DNA of 64,000 nt. It comes from Chamaecrista fasciculata (lineage: Eukaryota; Streptophyta; Magnoliopsida; Fabales; Fabaceae). The notes under the pieces are model-generated. The model saw only the letters and a list, made by a program, of their open reading frames with translations, was not told where the DNA came from and made no database searches. The position numbers and the translations under genes are program-made. The DNA lies in assembly GCA_003254925.1 (NCBI GenBank), contig QANZ01054560.1, forward strand, positions 15,799 to 79,798, given 5' to 3'. Of the stretch, positions 12,140 to 23,631 are shown one piece after another. The first letter of the stretch is position 1, and each line of letters begins with the position of its first letter.

Positions 12140-12727
12140 TAAGCTGCCCAAAAATTCTCTTTCTCATGAGAGTCAAGTTTTCTCTCAAATTCCTCCACGT
12201 GAGGGACCACCTCTCTCTTTCATGAGAGATTTCACCCTATTTCATAGGAATATCGAGGTGCCTCCCAACTTTGGCCTTCTGCGACGGTGCTCTTTTCTGT
12301 GTATTTTCTACGGTAGTGGTTTTCAAGTTTAGGCGGTTTTCAGCATTTGTCCTTCCTGGATATGTGTGCTATCTGCTCGTGTCTGTGTGTATTTTGCGGC
12401 AGGTTTTGTGGCGGCGACATTCTGGATCTGGGATCCCACAGCGTCAATCTAGTATGGTTTTTTTTTTGTGTTTTCAGTTCTTTAGATGGTTATAGTTTTA
12501 GTTGGATCCCTAAATCTTTTAACTTGACAGCTGATTGTCTTGCCAATTTGTCTGACACGAAGATGGGTCCTCTTGGATGGGTTGCAAATCTCCCACCTTC
12601 GTCAGTTGATGTTTTGTCTAGTGTTGTTGTTGATGCTAGGGAGGGATTGGATTATTTTGTTGTATTTTTGTTTGTATTGTGCTTAGCTTTGCCTTACTTT
12701 TAAATGTTCAGGTAAAAAAAAAAAAAA
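12140..12727 (+). mobile_element. 5'-truncated LINE 3' end with poly(A)
   Basis: A frame ending at 12703 contains WIPKSFNLTADCLANL, which resembles the RNase H tail found at the 3' end of plant L1 elements. A short 3' UTR and a pure A tract (12715-12727) follow. The sequence before the insert (GGATTATATAAGC, about 12133) resembles that after the tail (GGCTATATAAGC), a plausible target duplication. Endonuclease and reverse transcriptase are absent, as is usual for 5' truncation. Confidence 0.65.
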
Positions 12728-12762
12728 GGCTATATAAGCACTTTATTCTCATGATGTACTAA

Positions 12763-14784
12763 GGCTATGTTTGGCTAAACTTTATATCCCTTTTATCTCT
12801 CCTTTATCTCCCGGTATAAATTTAATATTAGAGCAACAATATCATGACATTGACTGTTTGTTTTGCCTTTATCTCCCCCTACTTTATTTTTCATATTTAT
12901 CTCTCATTTATCTTTCCAAATTACTAACATATCCCTACTCAACTACTTATAATTACCTACTCTTTACTATATAATATTAAAATACCAAAAAGAGCATATT
13001 TGTAATTGCATATTAAAATACTCTTATTTATTATCCTTACAACTTTCTCTCTCAATTCATCATTTCTAATTATTTTCATTTCTTATTATTTTCTTACTAT
13101 TAAAATACCCTTACAACTTACTATCACCCTTACAAATTAATATATATAATTTATATTAATTTACTTAAAAAATTATTTTAGTCCTTGAAAGTATACCAAC
13201 TCAATAAATCAATACTTGAGTCATCAAATTATATAATTTTTGATATATTGGTATTCCTTCCTCTATTTTTTCAATTATAATAATAATATTTTTTAGTGTC
13301 AAAATTTAAAATAAAATAATTCAGTCCATGTTATTTACATTTTGGTCCATGAGATAAATACATAATTCATACCCTAAAAATATACATTTTGGTCCCTCCT
13401 GCGGTATATATATGGGTAATATTTTTTGTGGTGTAAAAAATTATAAACATATTTAAAAAGTAGTATTGGGAAAAAATATAAAAATTAATTCTCCCAAAAT
13501 TTACAATTTGGTCCCTCCTCCAGTATATATATAAGTAATAATTTTTTTGGTGTAAAAATATAAAAAAAAATTCAAAATGGAAATATATATAATTCAATTC
13601 CCAAAACTTTACAGTTTGGTTCTTCCTCCAATATATGCATGGATAATATTTTTGTAGTGTATAATATTAAAAAAAAAATTCAAAACTATTAACGAGAAAA
13701 ATTATACATGTTGGTCCCTCCTCCAGTATATATATATGAGTAATATTTTATATAGTGCAACAACTAAAGAACAAAATTCATAAAAATATATAATTCATAC
13801 CCCAAAATTATGCATTTTGGTCCCTCTTCTAGTATATATATGGGTAAGTTTTTGTAGTATAAAAATTTAAAAATAAAATTAACAGACAGTAATGAGAAAA
13901 AGTATATAATTCATTCCAAAAAAATTTTCAGTTTGGTCCCTCGTCTAATATATATATATATATATGAGTAATATTTTTTGTAGTGAAAAAAATATAAAAA
14001 AAATTCAAAATAGTAAAAAATATATAATTTGGAATTTCCAAAATTTTATAGTTTGGTCACTCCTCCGGTATATTTATGGTTGATATTTTTTGTAGTGACA
14101 ATATTGAAAACAAAATTCAAAAATAGTAATGAGAAAAAATATATAATTCATTCTAAAAACATATACATGTTGGTCCCTCATCCAGTATATATATGGGTAA
14201 TATTTTTTTGTAGTGCAACAACTGGAGAACAAAATTCAGAAAAAAAAATACATAATTCAACCCCAAAAAATATACCTTTTGGTCCCTCCTCTAGTATATA
14301 TATGGATTATAATTTTTGTAATATAAAAATTTAAAAATAAAATTAAAGACAGTAAAGAGGAAAAATATATAATCTAATCTCAAAAGATTTACAATTTAGT
14401 ACCCAAAAATTACATTTTGGTTCTTCCCTCACGCCTCCAACCTCCTTTATCTTACAGCTAGTCCAACCTCCGTTTATAAATTCTTCTTTAACACAAATTT
14501 TGAGACAAATCCTTTATTTTATCATTTTACTAATGTCAAAACAAACACCAAAATAACATTTCATTATCCTCATTTATCGTTACCATTTTTACCCCTATAC
14601 AACTTTAAAATACCAATACAATTATATCAATCAATCACAATTATTACATACCCTTTAAAATAATTTTACATTATAATTTCATCACCTTTATCTCTTATTT
14701 TCTCAATCACCATTTACTAAAAATTTCCTTTATCATACATCTCATTTATCTCTCCTTTACACAACTTTTAATCCAAACCCGCCC
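12763..14784 (-). mobile_element. Harbinger-like non-autonomous element, copy B
   Basis: It is flanked by TAA on both sides (12760-12762 and 14785-14787). The ends are GGCTATGTTTGG and CCAAACCCGCCC. About nine tandem units spaced 94-118 bp (for example near 13391, 13509, 13617, 13711, 13818, 13935, 14052, 14170 and 14281) carry GGTCCCTCCTCCAGTATATA plus TTTTTTGTAGTG. It is inverted relative to copy A. The arms are rich in TTTATCTCTCCTTTATCTC. No transposase frame is present. Confidence 0.85.
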
Positions 14785-15563
14785 TAAAATTACTGATTTT
14801 GATAAAGTTACTTCATAAAAACGTGTGTCACGCATGCAAGTGAGGAATTTCTTTTCCAAGAGATTGAATCTAGTTACCAAAAGTTAGTTTATCTTTGTGA
14901 CATATAATCTTTTGCATCTTTATCCCGATTATGTGCATTTTCAAAAGTAGGTTTTTTGGGGAGTTTAGCAACGTAACTCTGTTATCCACGTTTCTAAGAT
15001 TGAGTTTCTTAGAAGTGTAGCAAGGTAGGTGTTTATTCTACAATTTTGACTTGATTTAAAACGTGTAGGCGTGTAGCAATGCTTTAATCTTGATTATAGG
15101 CAATGGTTCCACATTATTTGAATCAAAGTTTAGTGTTTAGATGAATTCCTATTTATCTTTAATTTTTTTCTTTATTTTCGTCCATTTTCTTTTCTACCCA
15201 TATTTAGTTGTTCTTTATTTAATATAAAGTTTCTTAACATCTTCTTGTTGCTAAATTGGAGGTTTCCTATTGTGTTTCGGACAAAAAAATAGGAAACTCG
15301 AAAAGAAAAACGGAAAAGAAATATTCAGATTCTAATTTCAAGGGACATTAGTTTTTTTTTTTTTGGCCTGAAGGGACATTAGTTTTTTTGATAATAAGGA
15401 CATTAGTTTGATCAGTTACTTTTTATGAGTCATATTAGTAAACTCAAATTCTTATTGTGCTTACCTGGTTTTCAAGTTTGATTATAGATGATCAAAAAGC
15501 TTATAACCAATGAAAATATATAAATTTTACCTATTGAATTCGAGTCCAAGTATGTATAAAAAT
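14785..15563. other. Intergenic stretch without gene
   Basis: No coding region or bounded element was recognised. One oddity is three closely spaced copies of GGGACATTAGTTT with poly(T) between 15340 and 15405. Confidence 0.5.
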
Positions 15564-17687
15564 GACTAAACTACTAAATTGGTCCTTGAATTATTGGCTC
15601 GCTGACAGATTTGTCCCCAGATTATCGAAATTGACAAATAGGTCCCCAAATTTTACAAAAGTTACTCAAATTGGTCCTTCCGTGAAATCTCCATTAGTCA
15701 ACTCGCTGACGTGGCCGTTAACTGCTGACATGGCACGTTAAGTGCCACGTCAACAGTTGGAAAACTGAAAACAAAAAAAAAACGCCAAATGTGCGTGCCA
15801 CATCAGTATTAATAATAATAATAAAATATTTCATTCAAAATTCAAATAGGTCCCTGAGTTATATTTTTATCTCATTATTCTCAATTTCCCCTCTTTTTCA
15901 ACATCTTCATTCATTTTAGTCCCAAAGCCTCAAAATAAAATTGTAAAGTGTCCCAAAACTCTTCCAAACATTCCAGTTTAGTCCTTAAAAGTATTAAAAA
16001 CCCTAAAACCTAAACCCTAAACCCCAAAACCTAAACTCTAAACCCTAAAATCCTAAACCCCAAACCCTAAACCCTAAACCCTAAAATCATAAACCCTAAA
16101 ATCCTAAAATTGTAAAGTGTCCCAAAATGCTTCCAAACATTTCAATTTAGTCCTTAAACTCTAAAACCCCAAACCCTAAACTCTAAAACCCCAAATCCCA
16201 AAATCCCAAACCCTAAACCCTAAAACCCCAAACCATAAACTCTACAACACCAAACCCCAAATCCTAAAATCCCATACCCCAAACTCTAAAACCCTAAACC
16301 AAAAACCCCAAACCCCAAACCCTAAATCCTAAACCCTAAAACCCCAAACCCTAAACCATAAAACCCTAAACCCTAAAATCATAAACCCTAAAACTCTAAA
16401 ATCCTAAAATTGTAAAGAGTCCCAAAATTCTTCCAAACATTTCAATTTAGTCCTTAAACTCTAAAACCCCAAACCTTAGAACCCCCAAATCCCAAACCCC
16501 AAACCCTAAACTCTAAAACCCCAGACCCCAAAATCCCAAACCCCAAACCCTAAAACCCCAAACCCCAAACCTAGATCCTAAAATCTCATACCCCACACTC
16601 TAAAACCCTAAACTCTAAACTCCCAAACTCTAAAACCTCAAACCCCAAACACAAACCCTAAACTCTAAAACCCCAAACTATAATCAGAATTGTGACTGTA
16701 CATTAAAGTTCAACAATTGTGACGTGCAGCAGTATTATTCAAATCAGTCCCCGAATTTATCAAAATAGTTCAATATGTTAGACAAATTGGTCCTCTAATT
16801 AAATGAACATATAATAAACCAAAGAGTTTAGGGTATGGGATTTTAGGGTTTGGGGTTTTAGAGTTTAGGGTTTGGGGTTTTAGGTTTTAGGGTTTGGGGT
16901 TTGGGATTTTAGGGTTTGGGGTTTGGGATTTAGGGTTTTAGAGTTTAGGGTATGGGATTTTAGGGTTTGGGGTTTGGGGTTGTAGAGTTTAGGGTTTAAG
17001 GTTTTAGGATTTGGGGTTTTAGAATTTAGGATTTTAGGGTTTGGGGTTTGGGATTTTAGTGTTTTGGGTTTGGGGTTTGGGGTTCTAGGGTTTGGGGTTT
17101 TAGAGTTTAAGGACTAAATTGAAATGTTTAGAAGAATTTTGGGACACTTTACAATTTTAGGATTTTAGGGTTTATGATTTTAGGATTTAGGGTTTAGGTT
17201 TCAGTGTTTAGGATTTAGGATTTTAGGGTTTGGGGTTTAGGATTTTAGGGTTTACGGTTTAGGGTTTAGGGTTTGAGGTTTAGGGTTTTTAATACTTTTA
17301 AGGACTAAACTGGAATGTTTGGAAGATTTTTGGGACACTTTACAATTTTATTTTGAGGATTTGGGACTAAAATGAATGAAGATGATGAAAAAGAGGGGAA
17401 ATTGAGAATAATGTGATAAAAATATAACTCAGGGACCTATTTGAATTTTGAATGAAATATTTTTTTATTATTATTAATGTTGATGTGGCATGCACAATTG
17501 GCGTTTTTTTTTTTGTTTTCAGTTTTCAGTTAACGGCCACGTCAACTAGTTGACTAACGGAGATTTCACGGAAGGACCAATTTGAGTAACGTTTGTAAAA
17601 TTCAGGGACCTATTTGTCAATTTCGATAATCTGGGGACCAATCTGTCAGCGAGCCAATAATCCAGGAACCAATTTAGTAGTTTACTC
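15564..17687. mobile_element. Large foldback element carrying degenerate telomere-like repeats
   Basis: The ends GACTAAACTACTAAATTGG and its near complement at 17669-17687 are flanked by an exact 10-bp duplication, GTATAAAAAT (15554-15563 and 17688-17697), pointing to MULE-type transposition. The outer arms (about 15580-15950 and 17320-17687) are long inverted repeats with motifs such as GACGTGGCCGTTAACTG. The inner arms consist of CCCTAAA-related repeats (CCCTAAACCCTAAACCCC and variants), on the left about 15995-16680 and inverted on the right about 16820-17290. They are interrupted by repeats of a block that contains AATTGTAAAGTGTCCCAAAA. A central spacer lies at 16680-16820. There is no protein. 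Confidence 0.85.
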
Positions 17688-17810
17688 GTATAAAAATTGA
17701 ATGGGTTGTGTACTGCAAGTCTAAAACAAATATTAGAAATAGGGGTATCCAATCCGTACCTTATCCACTAAAATAAATTTTTTCAACACACATGCACATA
17801 TATATATATA

Positions 17811-17967
17811 GGGCACGCAAATATGTATGTAAAATAAATAAGGGACTAAATTGTTAACTTAGTAAAGAAAAAGAGACCAAATAGTAAATTTTCTCTTATT
17901 TTTAATTTCATAGACTATAGTTTAAAACATGGACGACCAGAGAGGGGTGGAGCCATATAATATTAGA
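17811..17967 (-). mobile_element. Helitron-like element, copy 1, truncated at its 3' end
   Basis: It is closely related to 52534-52711 and 59465-59644. On the minus strand it starts TCTAATATTATATGGCTCC and breaks off in the terminal hairpin (GCGTGCCC), so the CTRR end is lost. A T follows the 5' end, as expected from A|T insertion. Confidence 0.7.
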
Positions 17968-18224
17968 TATATATATATGTCATATTATGTTATATAAGTA
18001 CGAAATTGAAATTTTTTATATGTAAATATTAAAAAAAAACCCAATATATATATATTATATAATCTATATATATAATATTCTAAAGAAGAGTTGTTGTTCA
18101 TGTTTTGACAAGTATTTATCTATACATAATCTAATTTTAAATATTGAATTTTTTCTACAATCTAATTTTAATCATGATGAAGTTTGTCATTAATTTATTG
18201 AAAGAAATTAATGAAAGAATAAAA

Positions 18225-18330
18225 TCAACCAAAATATAAAATTTCTGGGACAAAATTAACAATAAATAAATATTAGGGACGAAATTGAAAACTAATGTAA
18301 AATTTGGGGACGGAAAAGATGCTTTTGCCA
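18225..18330. repeat. Fragment of the GGCAAAAGTA foldback family
   Basis: It contains phased GGGACAAAATTAAC and GGGACGAAATTGAAAAC blocks and ends near GCTTTTGCCATA, matching the right arm of the intact copy at 23162-23631. Confidence 0.5.
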
Positions 18331-18907
18331 TATTTCAATGAACAAGACTCAACAATTTTGTCATTATGTTTGTGGAAACTGCAATTGTTGCCAGAGAATG
18401 ATGTTACCATGGAGATCCTCGCAAAGCAAACAATGAAGCAGCAGGAGACACAAACTAGACACACTGAGTACTGCAGTGGACTAAAACATTGGATGTGGCT
18501 CATGCTACACTTCCTACACATCGGATCTGGATCCTCTGCATTTTCTCTCTATATTTTTTGATGCATTTTAGAGAGATAAAGGAAGAGGTAGAGAGAGAAA
18601 GTGTGGATCCCACAAAATAATTAATGTGTGAGACCCACACTTTCTCTTTCTATTTCTTCTTTTATCTCTCTAAAATGCACAAAAAATGCAAAGTGAGAAT
18701 GCAGACGATCTATTTCCTTATACATCTTCCTCATCACAGTAGGGCACTTTTGAGGAAAATGAGGGAGAGAACTCACCAATATACTGCAGTTGCAGACCGA
18801 GTCTTCCTTTGCTTCAACTAACAAAACCAAACTGAATGAAAGCTGGGATGAGCTGATTGAGCTTCTATTTGATAAGGATGAATATGGCCACATGGTGCTC
18901 AAGAGAT
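18331..18907 (+). pseudogene. Gene-like remnant, not identified
   Basis: A frame reads through 18331-18480 (including LPENDVTMEILAKQ). After the hairpin MITE at 18555-18681, another runs to a stop at about 18907 with SWDELIELLFDKDEYGHMVL. Base composition and codon patterns look more gene-like than the surroundings, but I do not recognise the protein. The last segment vaguely recalls helical repeat (Puf-type) sequence; that is a guess. The pieces are not joined by obvious splice sites, so this is probably a decayed or captured fragment. Confidence 0.3.
18555..18681. mobile_element. Short hairpin MITE
   Basis: A near-perfect hairpin: TGCATTTTAGAGAGATAAA on the left pairs with TTTATCTCTCTAAAATGCA on the right. 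The arms continue through AGAGAGAAAGTGTGG/CCACACTTTCTCT, with a short loop around AATAATTAATG. It is about 127 bp long and non-coding. Confidence 0.7.
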
Positions 18908-20302
18908 GAATTTTTGTTTATTGATTTTGTTATTCAAGCAGCCACACCCACAAGGATATACAATTACAAATCATACTCAAGGAATGCATAACTCATTCAT
19001 TCTTTTGTGATTTGTGTAATTAGTTGGTATTTATATGATGTAAGATTTTGAAAGGAAATTTGTAATTTTGTCTGAGATTCCAAGATCTAAAGTGTTCAGG
19101 CAATGCTCCATACGGCTAGGGACACTCCTAACCAAATTCAATAATACGATCATATTGTGCAGTAAATAACATACAGTGAATTCCTTTAATAAAACTCAAT
19201 GTCAATGAGAGGGTTTAAATTTGGAGGACTAAAGCAAACAAATGAACCAGAGAAAATAACAAAATCAAACCAAATAACAGAATCTGAGAGAAATCTAAAG
19301 TGTTTCAGACTGAAAAATATATAACTCCCGTTCATGCTGAAGTAGTGCTGATGTGAGAAGTAGTGATGAGGGAACGTGAGGTGTACAATGCAAGAAGTTG
19401 AGCTGATGAATCATGGTAACCGACACTTCAAACAATGATAGAGAAACAAGAGAGGGAAGGTTACTGATGAGGCTTCTGAAAAGCTAACAAAGCTAACAGA
19501 TGACATTAACACCTTTGACAGGTAGGCAAATAAGAGGTTTTACCTCAATAGAATACTACTTCATTTACTAAAAGATTAAGTATTTATCTTATTTACTTAA
19601 AGTGATCGTGACTAAACACAAATTTTTTTTACTTCAACCCTACGTATATCAATTCACTTCCTAAGACTGTTGCCCTTGAAGCTCTACTATAATCTCTTAG
19701 GCACTAAGATAAGGCTTATGTCTCTAAGACACTTCCGAGCCTTATGTTTCTTAAGTGAAGGTTTCTATTTCTTAGATATTTTCCTCTTCTTAAGAGTAGG
19801 CTTCCGTCTTTTAGACATCTTCTGTCCCAAGCCTACCACTTACTCTAAAGGTATTTATTTATCAATTCACTTCATTGCTTAATTTTTAACAATTAATTTC
19901 TTTAAGACTAAATTACTATGCTTAAGTAATAACTCTGCTATATACCTTATTGAATAAAATAAGTGCCAGGAACAAAGTCCTAACCAATATGCAGATCATA
20001 AACATATTCAATCAAGTCGATGAAGTCTGAGACGAGCACCAAAAACATATTGTTTCCAAATTCTAAGAAAAAATAAACAATTTCATAACTTTATTTGCAT
20101 GCTAAACAACATTCAGTTCAGTTTTGACTCTCATTCCAAACAAGCACAGCTGAAAGCCAAAGTTACAAGAAATTCATGTGTTACAAGTTTACAACTATCT
20201 ATCTATGAATTCCCGAGAAAACCCAAGATTCATTTCCTTTAAAAAAGTGGAAAATCCAAATTCTAACACATCAAAATGAATAATGTCAGAGACCTGTCTT
20301 AA
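18908..20302. other. Stretch without recognised gene; includes probable 3' UTR of the CHCH gene
   Basis: No protein or bounded element was found. The part nearest 20303 (about 20100-20302) would be the 3' UTR of the minus-strand CHCH gene. Short repeats of CTTAGGC/CTTATGTCT type occur at 19670-19850. Confidence 0.4.
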
Positions 20303-20494
20303 TTAATTGAGCGGTGCAGCAGAATCAAGGGATGGACTTGGCTTCTTCAATGAGCATGAGGATTTGAAAGCCTCTATTTGCGTTTGGCATTTGACATAGT
20401 CCCCTTTGTTCTCCTCCAAGCATTTTTTCAGAGCTTCAACATCACAAGGCGACATGATTTTCTTCGAATTGTTATTATCTGCTTTCTCATCCAT
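20303..20494 (-). CDS. Small CHCH-type cysteine-rich protein
   Basis: An intact 63-aa frame without introns. The N-terminus is polar (Lys/Asn-rich), followed by four cysteines at residues 17, 25, 36 and 47 in a helical context (SPCDVEALKKC, then DYVKC and KSSC). The Cys-X7-Cys and Cys-X10-Cys spacing within a charged helical hairpin is like the small CHCH/twin-CXnC proteins imported into the mitochondrial intermembrane space by the Mia40 pathway. That location is family knowledge and inference here. The spacing departs from the classical CX9C pair, so it may be a divergent plant-specific member. The start is the first ATG of the frame, after a leader of about 25 bp without upstream ATG; a 5' UTR intron upstream is possible, since the next 800 bp hold transposon DNA. 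The exact homologue is not recognised. Confidence 0.7.
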   Translation of the reverse strand: MDEKADNNNSKKIMSPCDVEALKKCLEENKGDYVKCQTQIEAFKSSCSLKKPSPSLDSAAPLN

Positions 20495-20600
20495 GAGTTA
20501 ATTCAAATTAAGAATCAACAGGTCCTGTAGGGGCAATAGGCCCAATAACGAAAGAAGCACTACACATCATCAGTGAACAGAACTCAAAAATGAACTCAAT

Positions 20601-21286
20601 AATTTATATTCAATCGAATGTGTAACAAAAGCGTCAATTCACTGGCTTGATATGACAATTGCTATGGAAACCTAGTTCAACATCATCGTGATGGGCAACA
20701 TTTCATGACTTGGTGAAGAAAAACATAGATATATATTTTTGGGATCCAACACGGGTTCTCTCCCTAGGTGTAGCTCGCCAACCACTACACCAAACACTGT
20801 TGATTTTCTTTTGTTGCATTTTTTGTTACATATGTTTAGGTCAGGTCCTAATTTGGTCTTATATATTCTTTTGTTTTAGATTTGGTCTCATATCTTTAGA
20901 TCCATTGCAGAATTGGTTTTATATCTCTAAGTCAGGTGCAGAGTTGGTCTCATGTCTTTGTAAAAGGATTAATTAACGATGGATATGAGACTAATTCTAC
21001 AAACTAACCAAAAGATATGAGACCAAAAATGATATGGGACCAAATTGAGACTTTTTGCCAAGACATGAGACAAAAAATGCAACAAAAAAATATACATGAC
21101 CAAATTGGGAACTCAGCAAAAGATATAGGACCAAATTTGCACTTTGACCTAATTTATATGCAATCGAATCTGTAACAAAAGCGTCAATTCACTGGCTTCA
21201 TATGACAATTGATATGGAAAACTGGTTCAACAGCATCGTGTTGGGTAACATTTCATGACTTGGTGAAGAAAAACATCGATATATAC
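20601..21286. repeat. 136-bp direct duplication flanking a damaged foldback MITE
   Basis: Two copies of a 136-bp sequence (20601-20736 and 21151-21286, starting AATTTATAT-CAATCGAAT) enclose 20737-21150. The enclosed segment is mainly one half-palindromic MITE of GGTCTCATAT blocks ending TTTGCACTTTGACCT, the terminus type seen at 25869-26294. The copies differ at about 12 positions. This is far longer than a target duplication and suggests repair-associated or unequal-crossover duplication around the MITE. Confidence 0.75.
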
Positions 21287-21538
21287 AATCAAATGATTAA
21301 GGAGATAGACACCGAAAACCCTACTCCAGCTAACATAATAACGAGATATACGATACGATTTGGATACCCGTAAATTGGTGTATCAAATTCATTTGAAGAG
21401 AAAAAAACATACGGAAAATATCGCACTAAAAGTTTACCGTATTAGGGATTCCGCTTGCTTAGCCTTTGATTAATGAAGGTGGAATCTGTCAAGTTGTAAT
21501 TACTGATTGGTAATACTCCTCGGATATATATATATATA

Positions 21539-22370
21539 GGTTTTAGTCCTTTATGTTTACCCTAAATTCCACTTTGGTCCTTAATCTTTTTAGTTCTGTT
21601 TTGGTCCGTAATGTTTCTAGAAGTTTTGTTTTGGTCCTTAACTATGTAATTTAATCATATTTCTCTTGTTTTAAGTCTATAAGTTATATTTAATAAGTTC
21701 TTTATTTACTCAGTTGGGACCATCAGCAAAAAAGATCAAATCAGACTTAAAATTAAGCTTTAAAGTGGGTTGTTGGTTTCGTAAAGTTGGTCATATCTCT
21801 CTTGTTTCAAATTCGAATGAAACGAAATTGGAGCTACGAGTTATCCTTGCTGAGTTCTTTCTTTGTCTAGGTGGAACCTTTGACAAATGATGTTAAATAG
21901 TACTCCGAAGGTTGATATTGATGTTTTGACCAAACTCACTTTCGGAATACTATTTGGTCTCGTTTGTCAATGACTCCAACTAAACAAAAACAAAAAAAAA
22001 CTCATAAGTGTGACTTGTAACTCCGATTTCGTCTCATTTCAACTTGAAACGAGATATATGATCAATTTTAGGAAATGAGCGATTCACTTTTAGGCTCGAT
22101 GTCAGGCGTGATTTGATCTCGTTTGTTGACGATCTCAAATGGGTAAATAAAGAACTCATCAAATAAAACTTGTAGCTTCAATTTCATCACATTCAGACTT
22201 AAAACAAAAGAGATATGACCATATTTAATAGTTAAAGACCAATTATGAAACTTAATAAGTACCAAAATGAAATTATTGAAAAACATTAAGGATCAAAATG
22301 GAACAAAAAAATATTGGGGATCAAAACAGAATTTAGGGAAAACATTAGGAGCCAAAATAAGATTTTGACC
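21539..22370. mobile_element. Foldback MITE family GGTCAAA, copy 4 (long form)
   Basis: An 832-bp palindrome. The right end GATTTTGACC and left end GGTTTTAGTCC are related inverted termini, with a small deletion at the left. It sits within a TATATATAT tract on both sides, which would serve as the duplication but cannot be told from microsatellite. Each arm carries two family blocks. Confidence 0.7.
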
Positions 22371-23161
22371 TATATATATTGGCCTAAGCTTTTATATTAT
22401 TGGTGCTTGAGCCTTATTTGAATGGTCGTGTTTTAGCTAAATTTTTTAAAGAAAGTTAAAGTAGGGAAATATATATATATATTATTTAATATATATATAT
22501 ATAATATTTAATTTAAATAGTAATATTGGGGTGATATTGTAAAAAATTCCCTCAATTCTTTTAATTTGTTGCGTTTTGGTCCGTTTTACCAAAAGTGGAG
22601 GACATAAACGTTGAAAACAATCTTGTTGAACCATGTTTTGATTTGTTTTCTTCCATTTTTGAACAAGGGACCTATTTGGCGAAGAAAATTAAGTTTTTGA
22701 ATTAAACTGGAATTATGAATTGATGGGAACTCAAGGAAAGGACTTAATTGCACAAAATTAACTTATTCAGGGTTTTTTTGCCATTTTAGATGGTCACGTG
22801 TCTCTCACATGACAATTTCCGTCAAATTTTAACGGAAATTAACCACAGGATACCAAAGTGGAACTGATCCTAACTACTTGATACCTAAATGTATTTTACC
22901 CTTAAAAAAATAAGAAATAATGCTTCTTTTATGAAGAGTAATTTTTTAAAATTCACTTAACTCTTACTATAGCTAACTGAAAACACTAATGGAATTTTGC
23001 TTTGATTAAGTTATCTTTTGTTAAATATTAAAATGACAATAATATTTAGAAGTATACATTGTCTATTGTCTCAAACATTGTCATTGTGGATTGAAAAACT
23101 TGAATACTTGATGCTACTGTACACTATGGATTGTCTCAAATCTTGTCATGTTTTTTTATTA
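22371..23161. other. Non-genic stretch with a half-foldback fragment
   Basis: No gene seen. Sequence at about 22780-22905 (ending ACCAAAGTGGAAC and TACTTGATACC) resembles the right arm of the element at 35275-37246, without a matching left arm. AT microsatellite lies at 22470-22510. Confidence 0.4.
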
Positions 23162-23631
23162 GGCAAAAGTACCCATTTCGTCCCCAAACTTTACACCTGC
23201 TATCAATTTCGTCCTCAAACTTTACACGTGTTGTCAATTTCATCCCCAATATTTTTTTGCTGTCAATTTCGTCCCTAATCTTTCACATTTTGGTCAATTT
23301 TATCCTTTGCTCTTACTTTAGCCAAATATTAACGACAAGATCTATGTGACTAACAATATATAATGTAAAATTGATAGAAAACGAAACTCAAATCCTAACT
23401 TAGATTCAAAAACAGGATGCAGTCTATCTTTAATTTATTAAAAGAAGTTAGTCAAAAGATAAAATTGACGAAATGTGAAAGATCGGGGACGAAATTGACA
23501 GTTGATGTAAAGTTTGAGGACGAAACTGACAACAGAAAAAGATTGGGGATGAAATTGACAGTTGGTGTAAAGTTTGGGGACGAAATTGACAGTTGGTGTA
23601 AAGTTTGGGGACAAAAATAGTACTTTTGCCC
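23162..23631. mobile_element. Foldback MITE, family GGCAAAAGTA
   Basis: The left end GGCAAAAGTACCCATTTCG and the right end TAGTACTTTTGCCC are inverted repeats. The 9-bp duplication TTTTTATTA is exact (23153-23161 and 23632-23640). The arms consist of tandem ~35-bp blocks (CCCCAAACTTTACAC / GGGACGAAATTGACAG). A pol III-like unit is not evident. It lies against the left end of the LINE remnant. Confidence 0.85.

Noticed and set aside
13391-14330. CRISPR-like array or satellite DNA
   Set aside because: Units are ~110 bp, diverged and without unique spacers of fixed size; the array is bounded by transposon ends in a plant nuclear sequence.
15995-17290. Chromosome-end telomere
   Set aside because: The CCCTAAA-like repeats are degenerate, occur in both orientations and lie inside an element with inverted ends and an exact 10-bp duplication, with ordinary DNA on both sides.
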